A stretch of DNA of 64,000 bases from Atriophallophorus winterbourni (GCA_013407085.1 JACCGJ010005783.1:19423-83422), one strand, 5' to 3'. Shown: positions 1-11,495, counted from the first letter of the stretch. The notes: generated from the letters alone by a model not told the origin. Made by a program: numbers and translations.

Positions 1-48
1 CCTGACATATTCAAAAAACGATGTGTGTAAATGGACAAAAAATACCCA

Positions 49-49
<1 letters not shown>

Positions 50-80
<31 letters not shown>

Positions 81-133
81 TATATATTATATATCTCTAT
101 ATTATATTATATATATATATATATATATATATT
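50..133. repeat. (TA)n microsatellite
   Basis: Two runs of alternating T and A are separated by about 30 bp of AT-rich sequence. The open frame that crosses them is repeat-driven (alternating Tyr and Ile) and is not a gene. Confidence 0.9.
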
Positions 134-1199
134 TACAGCCACGATCCACACGCATTGAAACCGTGGAGAAATGGCAATCAAAGTTTTAACCTTGAAGGTA
201 GTTTGAATCATAAAAGATTTAGTCTAACATTGGTGTACGTACAAAAATCATTTAACCTGGTTACGCGAACATCTGAGGTGCGCACGATTGGACAACCGAG
301 AAACAAAAATAAACTCGAGACTTTTAATGGGTTGCTGGTTTCTGTAAAGTATTTAAAGTAATCGGTGCTTTAATAAAGTTTGAAATCGCCGCTATAGTAT
401 TCATGACAGAGAAAGACTATAATATGTAGAGGCGTAACTCAAAACCGTATCAGTGCCAATTGGCTTGGCGTGTTTTATTTTTGATCGTTATCTTCGTGCG
501 TATATCTCCAAAATTGGGTCTATCTTTCTATTGACTTTATTTTTTGTAACATAGATTTTTGCGTCCGAGTTTTTTAAATAACTATAAAATGATTTCAATT
601 TGTGGCGCTTTGCGATGACAAATGTATCATTGGCATACCGTCACCACATCGTTGGATTGAAATTTTATTTTTCAGAACTCTCTTCTCAAAGTGCTTCATC
701 ATATATTTTTGCTAACACTGGATAATACCAAACTAACGACCTGTCAAGGCATATAAATTTGTTGGTCAGCGTGAGATTGTTAGTGCAATTTCAACCTAAT
801 ACTTGTTCTTTAATTGAAAACTGCTATAACCGACAAATTAGAATCATTCTTTTTCATATATCTCTTTCGGTTCGGTTCCAAACTATCTTCAATCTCATCA
901 TATTATCCTTTCTGTAAACTAATGGAATTTCGGCGCTATGAAGTTATCGAGAACTAAAGAAGCGCGTGATAATAATATATTACCAATCTAACAATATGGT
1001 CGATTCACTGTCGCGCACTCACAATATTTTCAGCTTATATTGTAGCTATTAATGGTTATAATTGTGATGTATGCACGCGTGTTTCATAAGCAACCTATCT
1101 GATCGCAAGCCAAACGTTTGGCTAGTGTGGATACTTGCTATGTGAGATTCACCTTCACCCTAATGACAACATAGCTAAGTTAGTTGAATGTTTCATTCA
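134..1199. other. AT-rich stretch without recognised gene
   Basis: I see no supported exon, RNA gene or element. Short open frames lack recognisable domains. The end near 1200 runs into the RTE relic. Confidence 0.6.
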
Positions 1200-2105
1200 A
1201 TCAGCTATCGGCACAGTGATCAATGCATTAGTAGAGAGCTACCAATTCAACTGGAATGTACCATCAGTGTAAGATTTTTCTAGTGTTTTGCGATTAATGA
1301 AGAACAATAGATCACCGGGTAAGATGTTAAAACCTGTGCTGACACATTACTATCGAAAATGCACACACTGTTTTTGTCTATCTGGGAGACGAAAGTTTTC
1401 CGTGAGATTGGGGAATACTAGGGCTCGAATTCGGGTCTACTGTGAAGAATATCGTAAATTTAATTAGCAGTAATGCAAGATTGTCCGTTATCGCGGTTTC
1501 TGTTAAACTATGTCATCAACTGGATTAGAAACCAGGCGTTAACTGACTGTAAAAGGGTTCTCTTATCTGGACGTTGAAAGATATAGTGAAGTAAAGGGTT
1601 GATCGTGCGTGAATTATGATTTTCCATTAACTGGTACGCTTCGGCGCAGACGCGGGACCAGCTTAGAAACTGAAAACGTATTACCAAGCATCGATCCACC
1701 TTGCACTGCATCATGGCGATAAAACTTGGCTAAAGAGGTCACAGGATGTACTTTCTTTGGTCGTCTGATATACTTACTGGTTATCTAATTCTACCGTTCG
1801 GACGTAATGCAACGAAATAACATTTTTTCGTTTACTTCTTACAGCATAGAATGCACTTGTATGTTTACGTCCTCCGAAAAACAGACTTAGCGCTCACGAA
1901 ACTTGTCCTCTACTCTAAACTCGCTCTTGGGTGACAGGATGATCAATTAAAGACTTGGGTGGCGTCTGTGAAGGAGGATATTGATACCTAAGGACTGCGT
2001 ACCTCTTACTGCATTTGAGGGTGAAAACGCATCTGGATTACAATCTAGAGCTTCCAATCGACGCGTGTGGGCTGTCGTGTTCCGAGACAATAATGGAGCC
2101 GCCTA
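1200..2105 (+). pseudogene. Decayed RTE-like LINE reverse-transcriptase relic
   Basis: Broken frames show pieces of an RTE-type reverse transcriptase in the right order. A run with NNRSPG near 1300 corresponds to the N-K-A-P-G-x-D-G motif at the start of the RT. It is followed after a frame change by KTCADTLLSKMHTLF near 1330-1370, and then by QDCPLSRFLLNYVINW near 1470-1520, the G-C-P-L-S-P-x-L-F-N motif. Further on, DDQLKTWVASVKEDIDT (about 1938-1990) and NRRVWAVVFRDN (about 2060-2100) resemble the C-terminal tail of trematode RTE proteins and end at TAA near 2103. Several stops and frameshifts and a missing catalytic box make it dead. The region between 1550 and 1930 is too eroded to assign. 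Confidence 0.6.
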
Positions 2106-2878
2106 ATCCAACTGTGATACGAGCTACACAAAACTAATTAGGAGTAAGAGTACGTTAGATGCATATGCCACCATCGGCCAACTCAATGCCGTGTACAGGA
2201 GATTCAACATTATGATCGGTATCAAGTAATACAGAACAGTTTGCAGAACAAACGTGATATGCATACCAATTCTCAAATGATACACTTCAATTTATTTTGA
2301 TATAAAGAATTTGTAGATTTATGCTTTAGGTTTTTTTCGAAAAACAATAAAGGTCTAAGACAAGCAAGCGCACTAGAATGCCCTGAGCAAACTTTTGCAA
2401 TTTCCAAAAATTAAGGGTCCTTGATGAAGCAATACATTTCATGTAAGGCTTGCAATTTTTGTAGTAATTTGAAGTGAAAGCTAGTCGATCGAAAAAAATT
2501 TAAGTCTGAAAGTCCCATTCATTTAGCAATGTTCAGGTGACTATTCAGAAAAGACGGCTCTCTATAGTCGACTGCAATGTTGAAAATAAAAATTATTGAT
2601 GTGTATCCAGATGTGATTTTTCTTTTTCCTAACTATTTCTGAAATATTATTTCAGTAGCAAGAAGGAATATTTAAGAAACAGTGTCAAAAAAGAAAAATA
2701 ATTTAACCACTATCCCGTTCTTGAAATGTTTATATCACTAAATGCAAGTCAACAATTGCATCCTTTTCTAGCAGTGTTTTTCAAAAATAATTCGGATATA
2801 GAGTTATCTTATTATTTTATAAATCTCAAAATTTTGACGAATATTTGCTTTTGTAAACTGTGAGACAAATATTCTTAC
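2106..2878. other. Non-coding; probably downstream ARL3 intron
   Basis: This AT-rich DNA holds no recognisable exon. Because ARL3 runs on the minus strand, it is probably the start of the intron after exon 4. I could not find the remaining ARL3 exons here or further left, so they may lie outside the window. Confidence 0.5.
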
Positions 2879-3319
2879 CTCCCCTGTTTCATTAAATCTT
2901 TTCTTATCTGCACTGTCAATCACATAGACCTAAAATAAAAAATATATTCAAGTTAGTACCAGAGCATCTGTATTTTCAAAGTAGTTTCTCCAATATGGTC
3001 TGATCTTTCTCTGGCCTCCAATATCCCAAACGTTCAACCTGAAGCCTTGAGATTGCACACTTTTAATATTGAAACCCTGAAATGTATTACAAAAGGATAT
3101 CGAACCTGAGTCGGTGTTGTTTGTGAGATATCTTCGGATGCAAGTTGTTTTAAAAGTGTTGTTTTTCCTGCATTATCTAAACCAAGAAGCAATATCCGAA
3201 CTTCTTGATCAGGTTTTGATTTGAGTCTTCTGAGAAGATTTAACAAACCCTGGGAAATAATAATCATAAATAAGATATATGTTTGTTAGAGTTGAAAGTT
3301 GAGATATTAAACTAACCAT
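2879..3319 (-). CDS. ARL3: ADP-ribosylation factor-like protein 3, 5' exons (partial)
   Basis: ARL3 is a small Arf-family GTPase that releases lipidated cargo from carrier proteins for ciliary delivery. Four exons read on the minus strand. Exon 1 ends at 3317 with only the start ATG (3317-3319), followed by a GTTAGT donor. Exon 2 (3106-3249) gives 48 residues with the P-loop GLDNAGKTT and the ARL3 signature [13 protein letters not shown]. Exon 3 (2960-3076) gives 39 residues with the switch II motif WDIGGQRK. Exon 4 (2879-2929) gives 17 residues, [17 protein letters not shown]. All introns are in phase 0 with GT/AG ends, so 105 codons join without a break; the human protein is 182 residues. 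The NKQD guanine-specificity motif and C terminus are absent, so the gene is partial. Catalytic residues present look intact and the copy looks functional. Confidence 0.93.
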
Positions 3320-4139
3320 TAATCAAAGTGATAATTTCGCCCGTTACTGTCAAACTTAAGGTTTAAATATTAGTCGATTAAAAGTGCAAATATATTTTCC
3401 GGAAACATTTTATAAATTGCATAATCCTATTGAATTTCGCAAATATGGTATTAGTTTACGAGATAAATCGTGAAAAACAATTTTTTGAGTATATATTAAA
3501 CGCTTCTAAGGAAAAGAGATGGGTGCTTCTTAATAGAATCAATTCATTTGCACACGAGAGAAAGTAATTAGCAAGCTAATCGAGCTAATCAGAAATTTGT
3601 TCTGATGAAAAGCTGAAGAGGAACACCCTCTACTACTAGAACGTTTGTTTCCTTTTCGTCCGTTCGAAATCATCTGCAGTCCTGACGCCAATAATTTATC
3701 CGGACAGTCTTCATGAGGCACTTCCTTTTAACCGATGCTGGTAAAAGATAAGAGGTTAGCTAAAAAAATCGTGTATAAAACCCTTGCTAACTATTACTTT
3801 CATGTTGAAAAACGGGAAAACGCAACTACGTGTGATCTAGCTATACTTAGATTGCAAATAGAAAAATAAATAAAAACACTTAAAATGAATCATGATGACA
3901 ATTCATCAATTGGTATCACGAATAGCAGTGGAGTGAGTACTGAAAATTGGGGTATCTCATTGATCACGTCGGTTTGTTATGACAGCATGGATCTCAGCCC
4001 AACTCAAACGTTTTAGCTCTAAGGAATTCGTTTATTCAATAAAATAGTCTAACTAGTATGCTTCTGCTGTAAGCTTCAACTCTAATTGGAGCTGATTCAT
4101 GGAATCGGAAACATTTCGAAAATCTCGTGCATAAAAACA
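3320..4139. other. ARL3 upstream / intergenic
   Basis: This stretch probably contains the ARL3 5' UTR and promoter (minus strand), but no TATA box or initiator could be assigned. The 60-codon minus frame at 3539-3721 has no recognisable homology to me. Confidence 0.5.
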
Positions 4140-4430
4140 GAAACTATAGCATTAACTTTCTTTACAGGGTAACGCTAAATGGTAATCTACCTAATATTGC
4201 ACAGCAATTAGGGGAGATTTTAGGAAATAACTTAGCCCAGTTGCGGTCCAAACCCTGCTTGAAACTCACCACGAAACTGCATGAGATATGTTCTTCTGTT
4301 AAAATGTTCCAGGAATTTACCAGCTTAAAATTGTAAAAGTGTTTCCTGCAGTAAAGTCAACAATGATTTTTAGCAATTTCAAGTGAAAGCCCGCAGTTTC
4401 CTACCTTGGGGCTTAAGGTAAAGATTTCGT
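4140..4430 (-). mobile_element. CR1 family D fragment (ORF2 C terminus and 3' UTR)
   Basis: On the minus strand a frame reads RKHFYNFKLVNSWNIL followed by SFKQGLDRNWAKLFP. This matches the last ~60 codons of the family D copy at 25763-27538 (RKHFFSLRVVNFWNIL and SFKHGLDRNWGKLFP). Similarity continues into the D 3' UTR. The copy is 5'-truncated and has stops. Confidence 0.7.
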
Positions 4431-4514
4431 TTTTTTTCTCTAAAATATTCAATAACCAAATGAATATTTTAACCTCAAAATTCCCAATACTGCTTGACCT
4501 CACTGGATTTGTAT

Positions 4515-4690
4515 CTCAATTAGCTTGAAGACCGTATTACCAGAAGGACACAGTGCAGCTTAAAAGTATACAGAAGCTGGCCACTCGCATGATCGAAGGG
4601 TTAGCATAAATCAACTATGAAAATCGTCTATTAGAATTAGGACTTTTGAAGCTTAAGAGAAGGCAGTCAATTGATGAAGGCAAAATATCC
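4515..4690 (+). mobile_element. CR1 ORF2 thumb-region fragment
   Basis: The plus strand encodes SIQKLATRMIEG followed by YENRLLELGLLKLKRRQ. This aligns with SVQRLATRMIEGQRGKPY and LMSLDLFSLRRRRLRGDL in family D, downstream of the RT domain. It is a short broken fragment in the opposite orientation to its neighbour at 4140-4430. Confidence 0.65.
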
Positions 4691-4699
4691 GTCAGAAAA

Positions 4700-5090
4700 A
4701 TCGGAGAAAAATAGAGATATACCGTTTTGAAACCGTATGTGAAATACACATCTAAAGCGAAACGTAGAATCTTGAACCAGGCAACCATACGCGTAACTTG
4801 TAAGAAAGGGAAAACTATCCGTTCGGTTCTGATGCACCTCAGGTATAAGACACCTTTATCTAGCTTTACGAACAGCATCTACAGAATCAACTGTAAGGAC
4901 TGTCCGGGTGTTTGCATACGGCAGACATCCAGGGAAATTCACACTAGAATCGAAAAACACCGAAAGCCTGTCCGGAGACAGCCACGGGATGCGAGGGAAT
5001 ATCAATCCCTTATTCGTGATTCCGACTTGGCGGAGCACTTTTAGATACGGGCCACAGTGTCGATCTGGACAATATGGAAATAAATAAATA
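4700..5090 (+). pseudogene. Penelope-like element, GIY-YIG endonuclease remnant
   Basis: The frame reads LKPYVKYTSKAKRRILN, RSVLMHLRYKTPLS, then NSIYRINCKDCPGVCIRQTS and a R-x2-IEKH segment. This is the linker and GIY-YIG endonuclease core typical of the C terminus of Penelope-like retroelements: SIYRI stands for GIY, VCIRQ for YIG, with the conserved C-x2-C and downstream R and H. The frame stops at 5042; a shift of one base restores DTGHSVDLDN, the usual H-x-D motif after the core. The RT domain is absent, so this is a 5'-truncated, frameshifted relic. A degenerate hammerhead motif follows about 270 bp downstream, where a Penelope pseudo-LTR would carry one. Confidence 0.8.
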
Positions 5091-5360
5091 AAAATCTGAA
5101 AAAATAGCTTGACCTTAGCCCCGTTAGCTATGTAATTCTACGCATGTGGGCCGCTGTGTCAACTGAACTTAACCGTGTTCACTTGTATTGGATTGACGTG
5201 GATACACACTAGGAGGAAAATCGACAACTGATCCTGATCATTTCCACGCGACATGACACACTGTGTGCGTACTATAGGCTGTTTAGCGGCAAGGTCAAAT
5301 CAGTGGTGGCGGGTTGACTACTACTTAATCATGTTCCCTGTCCCGACTATCACCCTTAGT
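5091..5360. other. Penelope-like 3' flank
   Basis: No coding signal is seen. By position this is probably the 3' UTR or pseudo-LTR of the Penelope-like relic. Confidence 0.4.
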
Positions 5361-5395
5361 CTGACGAAGCTTCTGTGTCAGAAGTAAAACGTTAC
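5361..5395 (+). ncRNA. Degenerate hammerhead-like motif
   Basis: CTGACGA (5361-5367, fitting CUGANGA) is followed by a 5-bp stem CTTCT/AGAAG (5370-5374 with 5380-5384) and then TAAAAC where GAAAC is required, before GTTAC. The loss of the core G and a poor stem I suggest a decayed type-I hammerhead of the Penelope pseudo-LTR. Chance resemblance is possible. Confidence 0.35.
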
Positions 5396-5604
5396 CCAAA
5401 AACTGCTCTACCCGATTGCACTCAAATTTCTTCGTTTATTCTCTCATTTGAACGAGCACCTACTTAAGGTGTACATGCGGTGTGCGAATCAACACCACAA
5501 ATGTTCTGATTGATTGATTAAATAAAAAATAAGATAAATGATTGCCTATAAACTAGGTTTTATTTTAAAAAGGATAATCCGCATGCATTTCCATCTTTCA
5601 CACA

Positions 5605-5646
5605 CACCACGACCGGTTTCGTGCTGTTTGCACTCATCAGGTATTG
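5605..5646 (-). ncRNA. Minimal hammerhead ribozyme
   Basis: All conserved elements of a hammerhead occur in order on the minus strand. Stem I 5' arm is CAATAC (5641-5646). The core CTGATGA (5634-5640) follows, then stem II GTGC-AAACA-GCAC, then GAAA, then CCGGTC with the predicted cleavage after GTC. The stem I 3' arm is GTGGTG (5605-5610). Stem I has four Watson-Crick pairs, one G-U and one mismatch. Stem III is the self-complementary ACCGGT, so it would be stable only in a dimer, as is known for hammerheads of Penelope-like elements and other retroelements. It lies on the opposite strand to the Penelope coding relic at 4700-5090, so it belongs either to an inverted pseudo-LTR or to a separate element. 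Confidence 0.85.
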
Positions 5647-5781
5647 ACCGTAGGATCATGATCCCCATGCGTTTGGAACAGTGGAAGAATGGTTAACAAG
5701 TTGCGCTTGTATGTCACTGTTGGATAAAGTTACCACCAACAACTCGCTTGATCCAATGAGCCCACACTCATCTTAACAACA

Positions 5782-6212
5782 CTTTACAACCAGCGAGAAC
5801 GCGAGGAAAACCACCCTGGTGGAGCGCGTCTATTCGCAAGGCTACTAGATATTGTGACCGTAGCTGGAGGGCTTACAAATTCTGTGGAACTCACAAATCT
5901 AGACTGCAGTACATACAGACCAGAAATTCAGTTGTTACGCTGCAAAGGAAACCTAAAAGGGACTTCGAATCCCGACTTGCCAAAAAAGCAAAGATTAACT
6001 TGAAAGCTTTTAATGGCTATGTTCAGTCCAGACGATCTTTAAGAGAAGAAATAGGTTCGTTAGTGCTGGATGATGGCAACACGGCTTCGATACTCAAGAA
6101 AAAGCCAACGCTTTGCATTCATTATTCTGCACTGTTCATCGTCGTGATTCAGGTATCCGTTTACAAACTGACGAGTGCATAACACCTCTCTTTAGCTCTG
6201 TGGAGGTTAACA
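5782..6212 (+). mobile_element. CR1 family A fragment (endonuclease-RT linker)
   Basis: The sequence is close to 22375-22800 in the longer A copy. It encodes the basic linker after the endonuclease (PPW-x-SAS and the RDRSWRAYKFCG equivalent) with stops. It is truncated at both ends and ends within the segment before the RT core. At 6213 it changes to unrelated AT-rich sequence. Confidence 0.75.
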
Positions 6213-9200
6213 AATAAAATAAAATTTATTTAGCTCGAGCCACAAGAGGTATTCACAATCTGCACATGGTTCACTAAATTGACTGGAATAACGGATTCAA
6301 ATGGTGTACAATGACATGAGAAATAGCGTAGTCAAGGTATTTATGATTTATTTTGTATTTTGCTTCAAACGCGCGGTGTTCGAAATTTTGGCAAGTCCTA
6401 TATCTGCACTACACATACTTATATATATACTGTCGATATGTCTCATTACAAGCAATCAAAATCTTCAAGAAACACACAATCGAACTACATCTCAATTAAA
6501 AAATGTTCGGTGGTTCTTGATGGAAATATGTCCACGGTTCTGTCCTCTGTACGGAACCCAGAAAAGAAGATTGAATCAGTCACGGATAAGCTGTCCAAGG
6601 TTTCTAAAATTCGCAGTATATTAGAACCACTAGTTGTCCTCCTTGACCCTAGTTACGTGTTAGACTCTGATCTACTTCAATAAACAGGTCGATTCATAGT
6701 GTCGCTGACCTCCGAAATTGAGCAGCGTCGGAACCGTGCTAAAAATATTCTTCTTTTTAATGTAGCCGATAGATACCCTTAAGTGGATCTTAAAAAGATA
6801 GTAATGTCTCGATATTCCCTCCCCCTAGAATCGGCATCTGTAATTAGACTTAGAAAGCCTTCTAACCGCAGTTGTGCTCCGGTTTTATTAAAATGTGTTA
6901 CCGAAAATTATGCGTTGCATATATTTAATAATCAACATGTTTTTTAATCTTTGCATCAATTTTCCAATGTGTTGATCAAGCCAGACAACACACTCTCAAA
7001 ACGCAAATGCCTCCCCAAACGTTGCAACGTTGTGAAACCCTCGACAATTATCCTTAATTTAATAGACCTGGATATTGTCGTTGATAATTCCACATCGACA
7101 TTTATACCCCAAGCCCCAGCTTCTGCTGATATACCAACTTCAGGTAACATCCCCTTCATAGCTAAACCTAGTTAAAAAACATTGATAACAAAACTTCAAG
7201 TCCTGCCTATGAATGCAATGTCACCACTATTGAAACGGTCACTGCAGATGTACGCCTCGCAGCTCGATCGTCAGTTGAACCTACTAAAAAACTCGTGCTC
7301 CCTGTATTCAAGGCAAATTCGACAATATTCCGAGGTGGACCACACATCAATAGTATGCATAGCGCCAAGCGAAACTTTGATGAATTTAAACCACACCATG
7401 GTTTGTACACTTATCATCCCGTCCATTGACACTTCCCGGTCACATATGACACATTTGTTCCAATTATTCCTTCCCATAATCCTTCCTTTCCTGAGCATTC
7501 CCGTCCTCACTATCCTTCTTCTAGACCCTACTATTTTCCGCTTTAATATGCGTCAGGTACCCTAGATCAGCGTCCCTTCATGAATGGGAACCCGTTTAAT
7601 GCCTACCTAGACCCTTTTTAAACCAGGTATATTCCGATACAAAATTTTCCTCTTCATTACCAAAACCCTTACTGAAATTAGCACCATCAATTTCAGACCA
7701 CTAATGTAAATCAACGGTTACACATGTTGAGCATCTTAAAATTCATCTTAAATTATTTAATGTACGCCGATTATTTTTAAACTTCCTACCCTTCAACATT
7801 TCTTTCTGTCAAACCCGTACGAAATAGTTCACATCACAGAGACGCGGACATCTCCTGACGTTCCCAACGTTTCACTTGAACTAGCCAACTATTTCATGTT
7901 TCATACGGATCGCGCTCACACCCATGGTGGTGGTATTCTCATTTATGTTAATACAGATTTTTCGGCAGAAATATACATTTATCATATGTTAGCAGATCTA
8001 GATGAATCAATTTGGATCGTAATACCCTCTTCTGATGCTCTCATAGGGTGCATTTATAACCCACCATCTCCTTTCACATTTACTATTGATAAGCTTATAA
8101 ATTTCTTTACTGAGGCATCCATTGCCCCTCTCAGCAATAAAATTATTGCTGTGGATTTCAACATGCCTTGCATCAGCTGTAAATACCCTCACATTTCGAA
8201 TAAATTCTCAGCCTTCGCTCAAACGATTAATATTTTAGGTTTCACACAATCTGTGAGTAAGCCTACAAGACTATTCAGCATTTTAGACCTGATCTTCACT
8301 CTAGGTACTGATCCCGGCAACGTTGAAATTTCAGCTCCACTGTTCGGTTGCGACCACAATATGGAAACTTGCGTTCTGCACCTTTTCGAAAGCTCATTTA
8401 ATAATAACATATACCATCCACCGGCAAACAATAACGTTCCCTTACTTTGACTTTAAAAGAAGTGAAAGATATTTCCCGTCGTAGTAAAATTTCTTACAAG
8501 CCCGATGGTGTAGGTTTTATATCAGCCATCATACACAACAGCAGTGAAGATTTTTCTTTACTCTTATTAAATCTTTTTAATATTTCTCTCAAATCCGGAA
8601 TCTTCACAACTCATTGGAAACACTCGGTTATTATCCCTCGTTCAAAATCTGGTAATTCGAACCTCGTTACGAATTATCACCCTATTAATCACACTCTTAT
8701 TATTTGAAAAGTTAATTAGGAAATCTTTGTTGGATTACCTTGGCCCAGATGCGTTCTCCTCAGTCCAACATGGTTTCCTGAACCGAAAATCTTGTGCAAC
8801 CTGCCAGTTAGAATATTCAGATCACATAACCAGTTCACTAGACCAAGGATTATCAGTGATTATTTTATCCCTAGACATAAGCAAGGCTTTCGACCGGGTT
8901 CCACATACGCTACTCCTTTTGAAGTTATCATATTTATGTATTCATGGGCCTTTATTAAGCTAGTTTTATTCTTTTCTGCCTGATCGTACCTTACCGGTCA
9001 GCGTTAACGGTGTTACTTCACCTAATCAGCCGATTTCAAGTGGCGTAATTCAGAGCAGTGTTCTAGGCCCTCTTCTTTTTCTCATCTATGTTAATGATCT
9101 GCAAAGTGTTGTGAACCACTCTAAACTTTTTATCTTCGCTGATGATATAAATGTCGTCCTATCATTTCCACCTAATGAAATGCCACACACTCTGAACCTC

Positions 9201-10329
9201 CTTAACACTGATCTTGCATATCTATCAAGCTGGGGCGAACAATTGCGATTAGAATTTTCGGCTCCTAAGACACATTATGTTGGATTACACTGCTTAATCC
9301 CCTGTGAAACACTTACATTAAATGGTTCAACCGTAACTCCCTCTGCAGAAGTTAGGGATCCCGGATTTAGGTATCCTTATTCTCTCAACTTTAATGAGCA
9401 AGCAATACATCTCCTCACGAGAACAAGACAAAACTTTGGCTTAATTGACCACAAATTCCTGCTACGCAAAAGTAAGATTGCACTATATAAAATGAAGGTC
9501 CTGCCAATTCTTGATTATTGCAATGTCATATATTCCCACGCAGGGAGGCGTAATTGTTTTCTCTTAGAGTCTCCAACGTACTTTACCCAAAATAACTTTG
9601 GGCCATTCTAAACCTTTGCCCCATCTTGAAAGGTGTAATTTGCTGAGTATCGAACCACTATGGCTACGAAGAATTCATCTGAATCTGCTCCTTTTCTTCC
9701 GAATTATTACCCAGTAGCCAGTTAAGATTCAGTCTGGCATGCGTTTTCGCGATTATATTCAAAATGATCTGTGCAATCAAACAAGGCTATTGAATATCCC
9801 TTTGTATTGCGCTAGAGTAAGACGTGACTTCTTCTAAATTTGATATGCACAACTTTGGAATTCTGTTTCTCTTCATTTCCGTATGTGCACATCTACAGAA
9901 AAATTTAAAACGCTTGTAGGAACTCTTACCGTTCACTTACTATCCCAAATCCTTAAGATAAACTCTTCTCTAGACATTCTTCACTCTCATGGGAACTCAG
10001 GTTTCTAATTCCACATCTTTCTTCACATATTAGTATATCATGAGGTCTGATAGTATTCTCTGGATAACTGGCCATTCAAGTGTCAGGTTACCGGACCTTA
10101 GAAATGCTTTTACACTAATTAACCTCAACATAGCATTAGATGACATTTTCTATACACCATTATGTATATAACTGTCTTTTTTTTCGTATGAGGCCTAGAA
10201 ACGTCACATTTTTATCCGAACGTGCAAAATAATAAAATCCACCAAAAAATAAAATAACGTGAAAAAAACTAAAAAAGGTGTTTTTTTAATGTACATTCTT
10301 GATTTCTAAATGATGTATTTTACTTTGAT

Positions 10330-10371
10330 GACCTCTCACCTTGTTGGTGAATATCCTTCATTCTATTCCAG
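10330..10371 (+). other. Hairpin / pyrimidine tract / CAG module
   Basis: CCTCTCACC and GGTG form the family hairpin seen at four to six other places. It is followed by a pyrimidine-rich stretch ending in TTCCAG. It sits in the 3' region of LINE B copy 1. Function unknown. Confidence 0.5.
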
Positions 10372-10970
10372 TGTCTTCGAATAACTCACCATCCGTGAAA
10401 CTGCCTCGAAATCTATCCGCGCAAGATTTGTTCCGTATGCGATTCACTCTCCTGCAGATGACAAAAATCCGGCTGGTGAACAAATTTTGGTTCGATTCGT
10501 CGACAGTTCTTCAAGAGTTTTGGATCACACAACGTACTCTTCTGTCATGCTATTTACCACACCATCTCTCATCACTCACAATTTCTTAGATTTACTTATT
10601 CCGATGGATTTATGTTCCCTTCTCAATCTTTTCAACCAACCTTTCCGTAAAACCGTGAATTTCTGCATATATAATTTATTTATCAATATTGTGTGACAAC
10701 GTCATTACAATTTGCTCCACTTTTTCCATAATTATTTTCAATATCTGTTCTCCATTTCATTCTTGCATCCTTGCCATTCGTAAATCTTGACATGATTTAC
10801 ATGAAATGTAATTTTTATTAGACATTAAGAAATTTTTTCTCACCTACTGTATATTCATTTCCAATATTGAACGGGGAAAATGTTTAAAAATCCCGCTCAC
10901 TTCGGTCACTCGCACTGTTCTATTTTCTTTTGCAGTTCAAATTTTGATAAAATGATCATGTATTACATGC

Positions 10971-10984
10971 CTTGGATGTCCAAG
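10971..10984 (+). other. LINE B 3'-terminal hairpin
   Basis: CTTGG-ATGT-CCAAG is followed by AATATA and AT-rich tail. The same hairpin occurs at 16773-16787 and, inverted, at 51633-51646, always just before the end of a B copy. It probably marks the RNA structure recognised by the B reverse transcriptase. Confidence 0.7.
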
Positions 10985-11030
10985 AATATATAATATTATT
11001 ATAGAAATAGAGCTGCTAAACAAAGGCTCA

Positions 11031-11495
11031 AGAATGACTAAATAAATGATAGGGAAAATATCCTGTGGTGTTAGTGGAAAAAGTGACCGGAAGGAAATCA
11101 AAGTATTCGAGAAGGAATGAGAGCACTGAAGAGAAAAATGAGACGGAGATGGTTGTTCATCTAAAATGTGATAGAATAAGGATTTTCTGTGACCTGACCG
11201 TTACAGAGTTTCGTGCCCGAGATCCCATCACCGCCTGAGAGATGGGAAATCGTGTTGACCGCCCGCGATTTGCGAGTGAAAACCGGCAACAGTTCGCACG
11301 TTTCCGGTAGATGTTTCGTGTAAATATACGATGAACTGCCGTGACCTTCGGCTTAAATAAAGCGCAATTCTCCACTCAAGTAGCGAACATACAGACGAAT
11401 AAAGTGGTAACCCGTGGCCTCGACTAGCCAACGGAAAAACATTTTGCACGTTCTGGGTCGGGACCGAGATTTTGTTTTTATTCAGGAAATGATCA
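11031..11495. other. Unassigned, possibly LTR-like
   Basis: This block is less AT-rich than its neighbours and has no coding signal I recognise. A segment around 11335-11430 with AATAAAG and a following GTGGTAACCCGTGG could be the end of a decayed LTR, but no second LTR or primer-binding site can be shown. Confidence 0.3.

Larger units (their letters stand above)
6440..11030 (+). mobile_element. LINE family B copy 1 (ORF1 + ORF2, deleted)
   Basis: This is a long but broken CR1/Jockey-like element. ORF1 remnants (6440-7560) include RRNRAKNILLFNVADRYPL, shared with ORF1 of copy 3 at 55.9 kb. ORF2 endonuclease runs at 7896-8390 (GGGILIYVN, and VDFNMP in place of GDFN). RT segments lie at 8447-9610 with SKAFDRVPHTLL and IFADDINVV, and a broken C-terminal domain runs to the stop near 10005. 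The 3' UTR runs to about 11030 with the family hairpin at 10971-10984. Compared with copy 2, about 500 bp between endonuclease and RT and about 20 bp further on are deleted. Many frameshifts make it inactive. The 5' boundary is not certain. Confidence 0.75.

Noticed and set aside
23..361. Open frame of 112 codons at the left edge
   Set aside because: Its first half is translated (TA)n repeat and the rest has no homology or splice context.
4127..4336. Plus-strand frame of 69 codons
   Set aside because: Antisense shadow of the CR1 D-family C terminus.
4615..4878. Minus-strand open frame of 87 codons
   Set aside because: It is the antisense of the CR1 fragment and the Penelope-like remnant.
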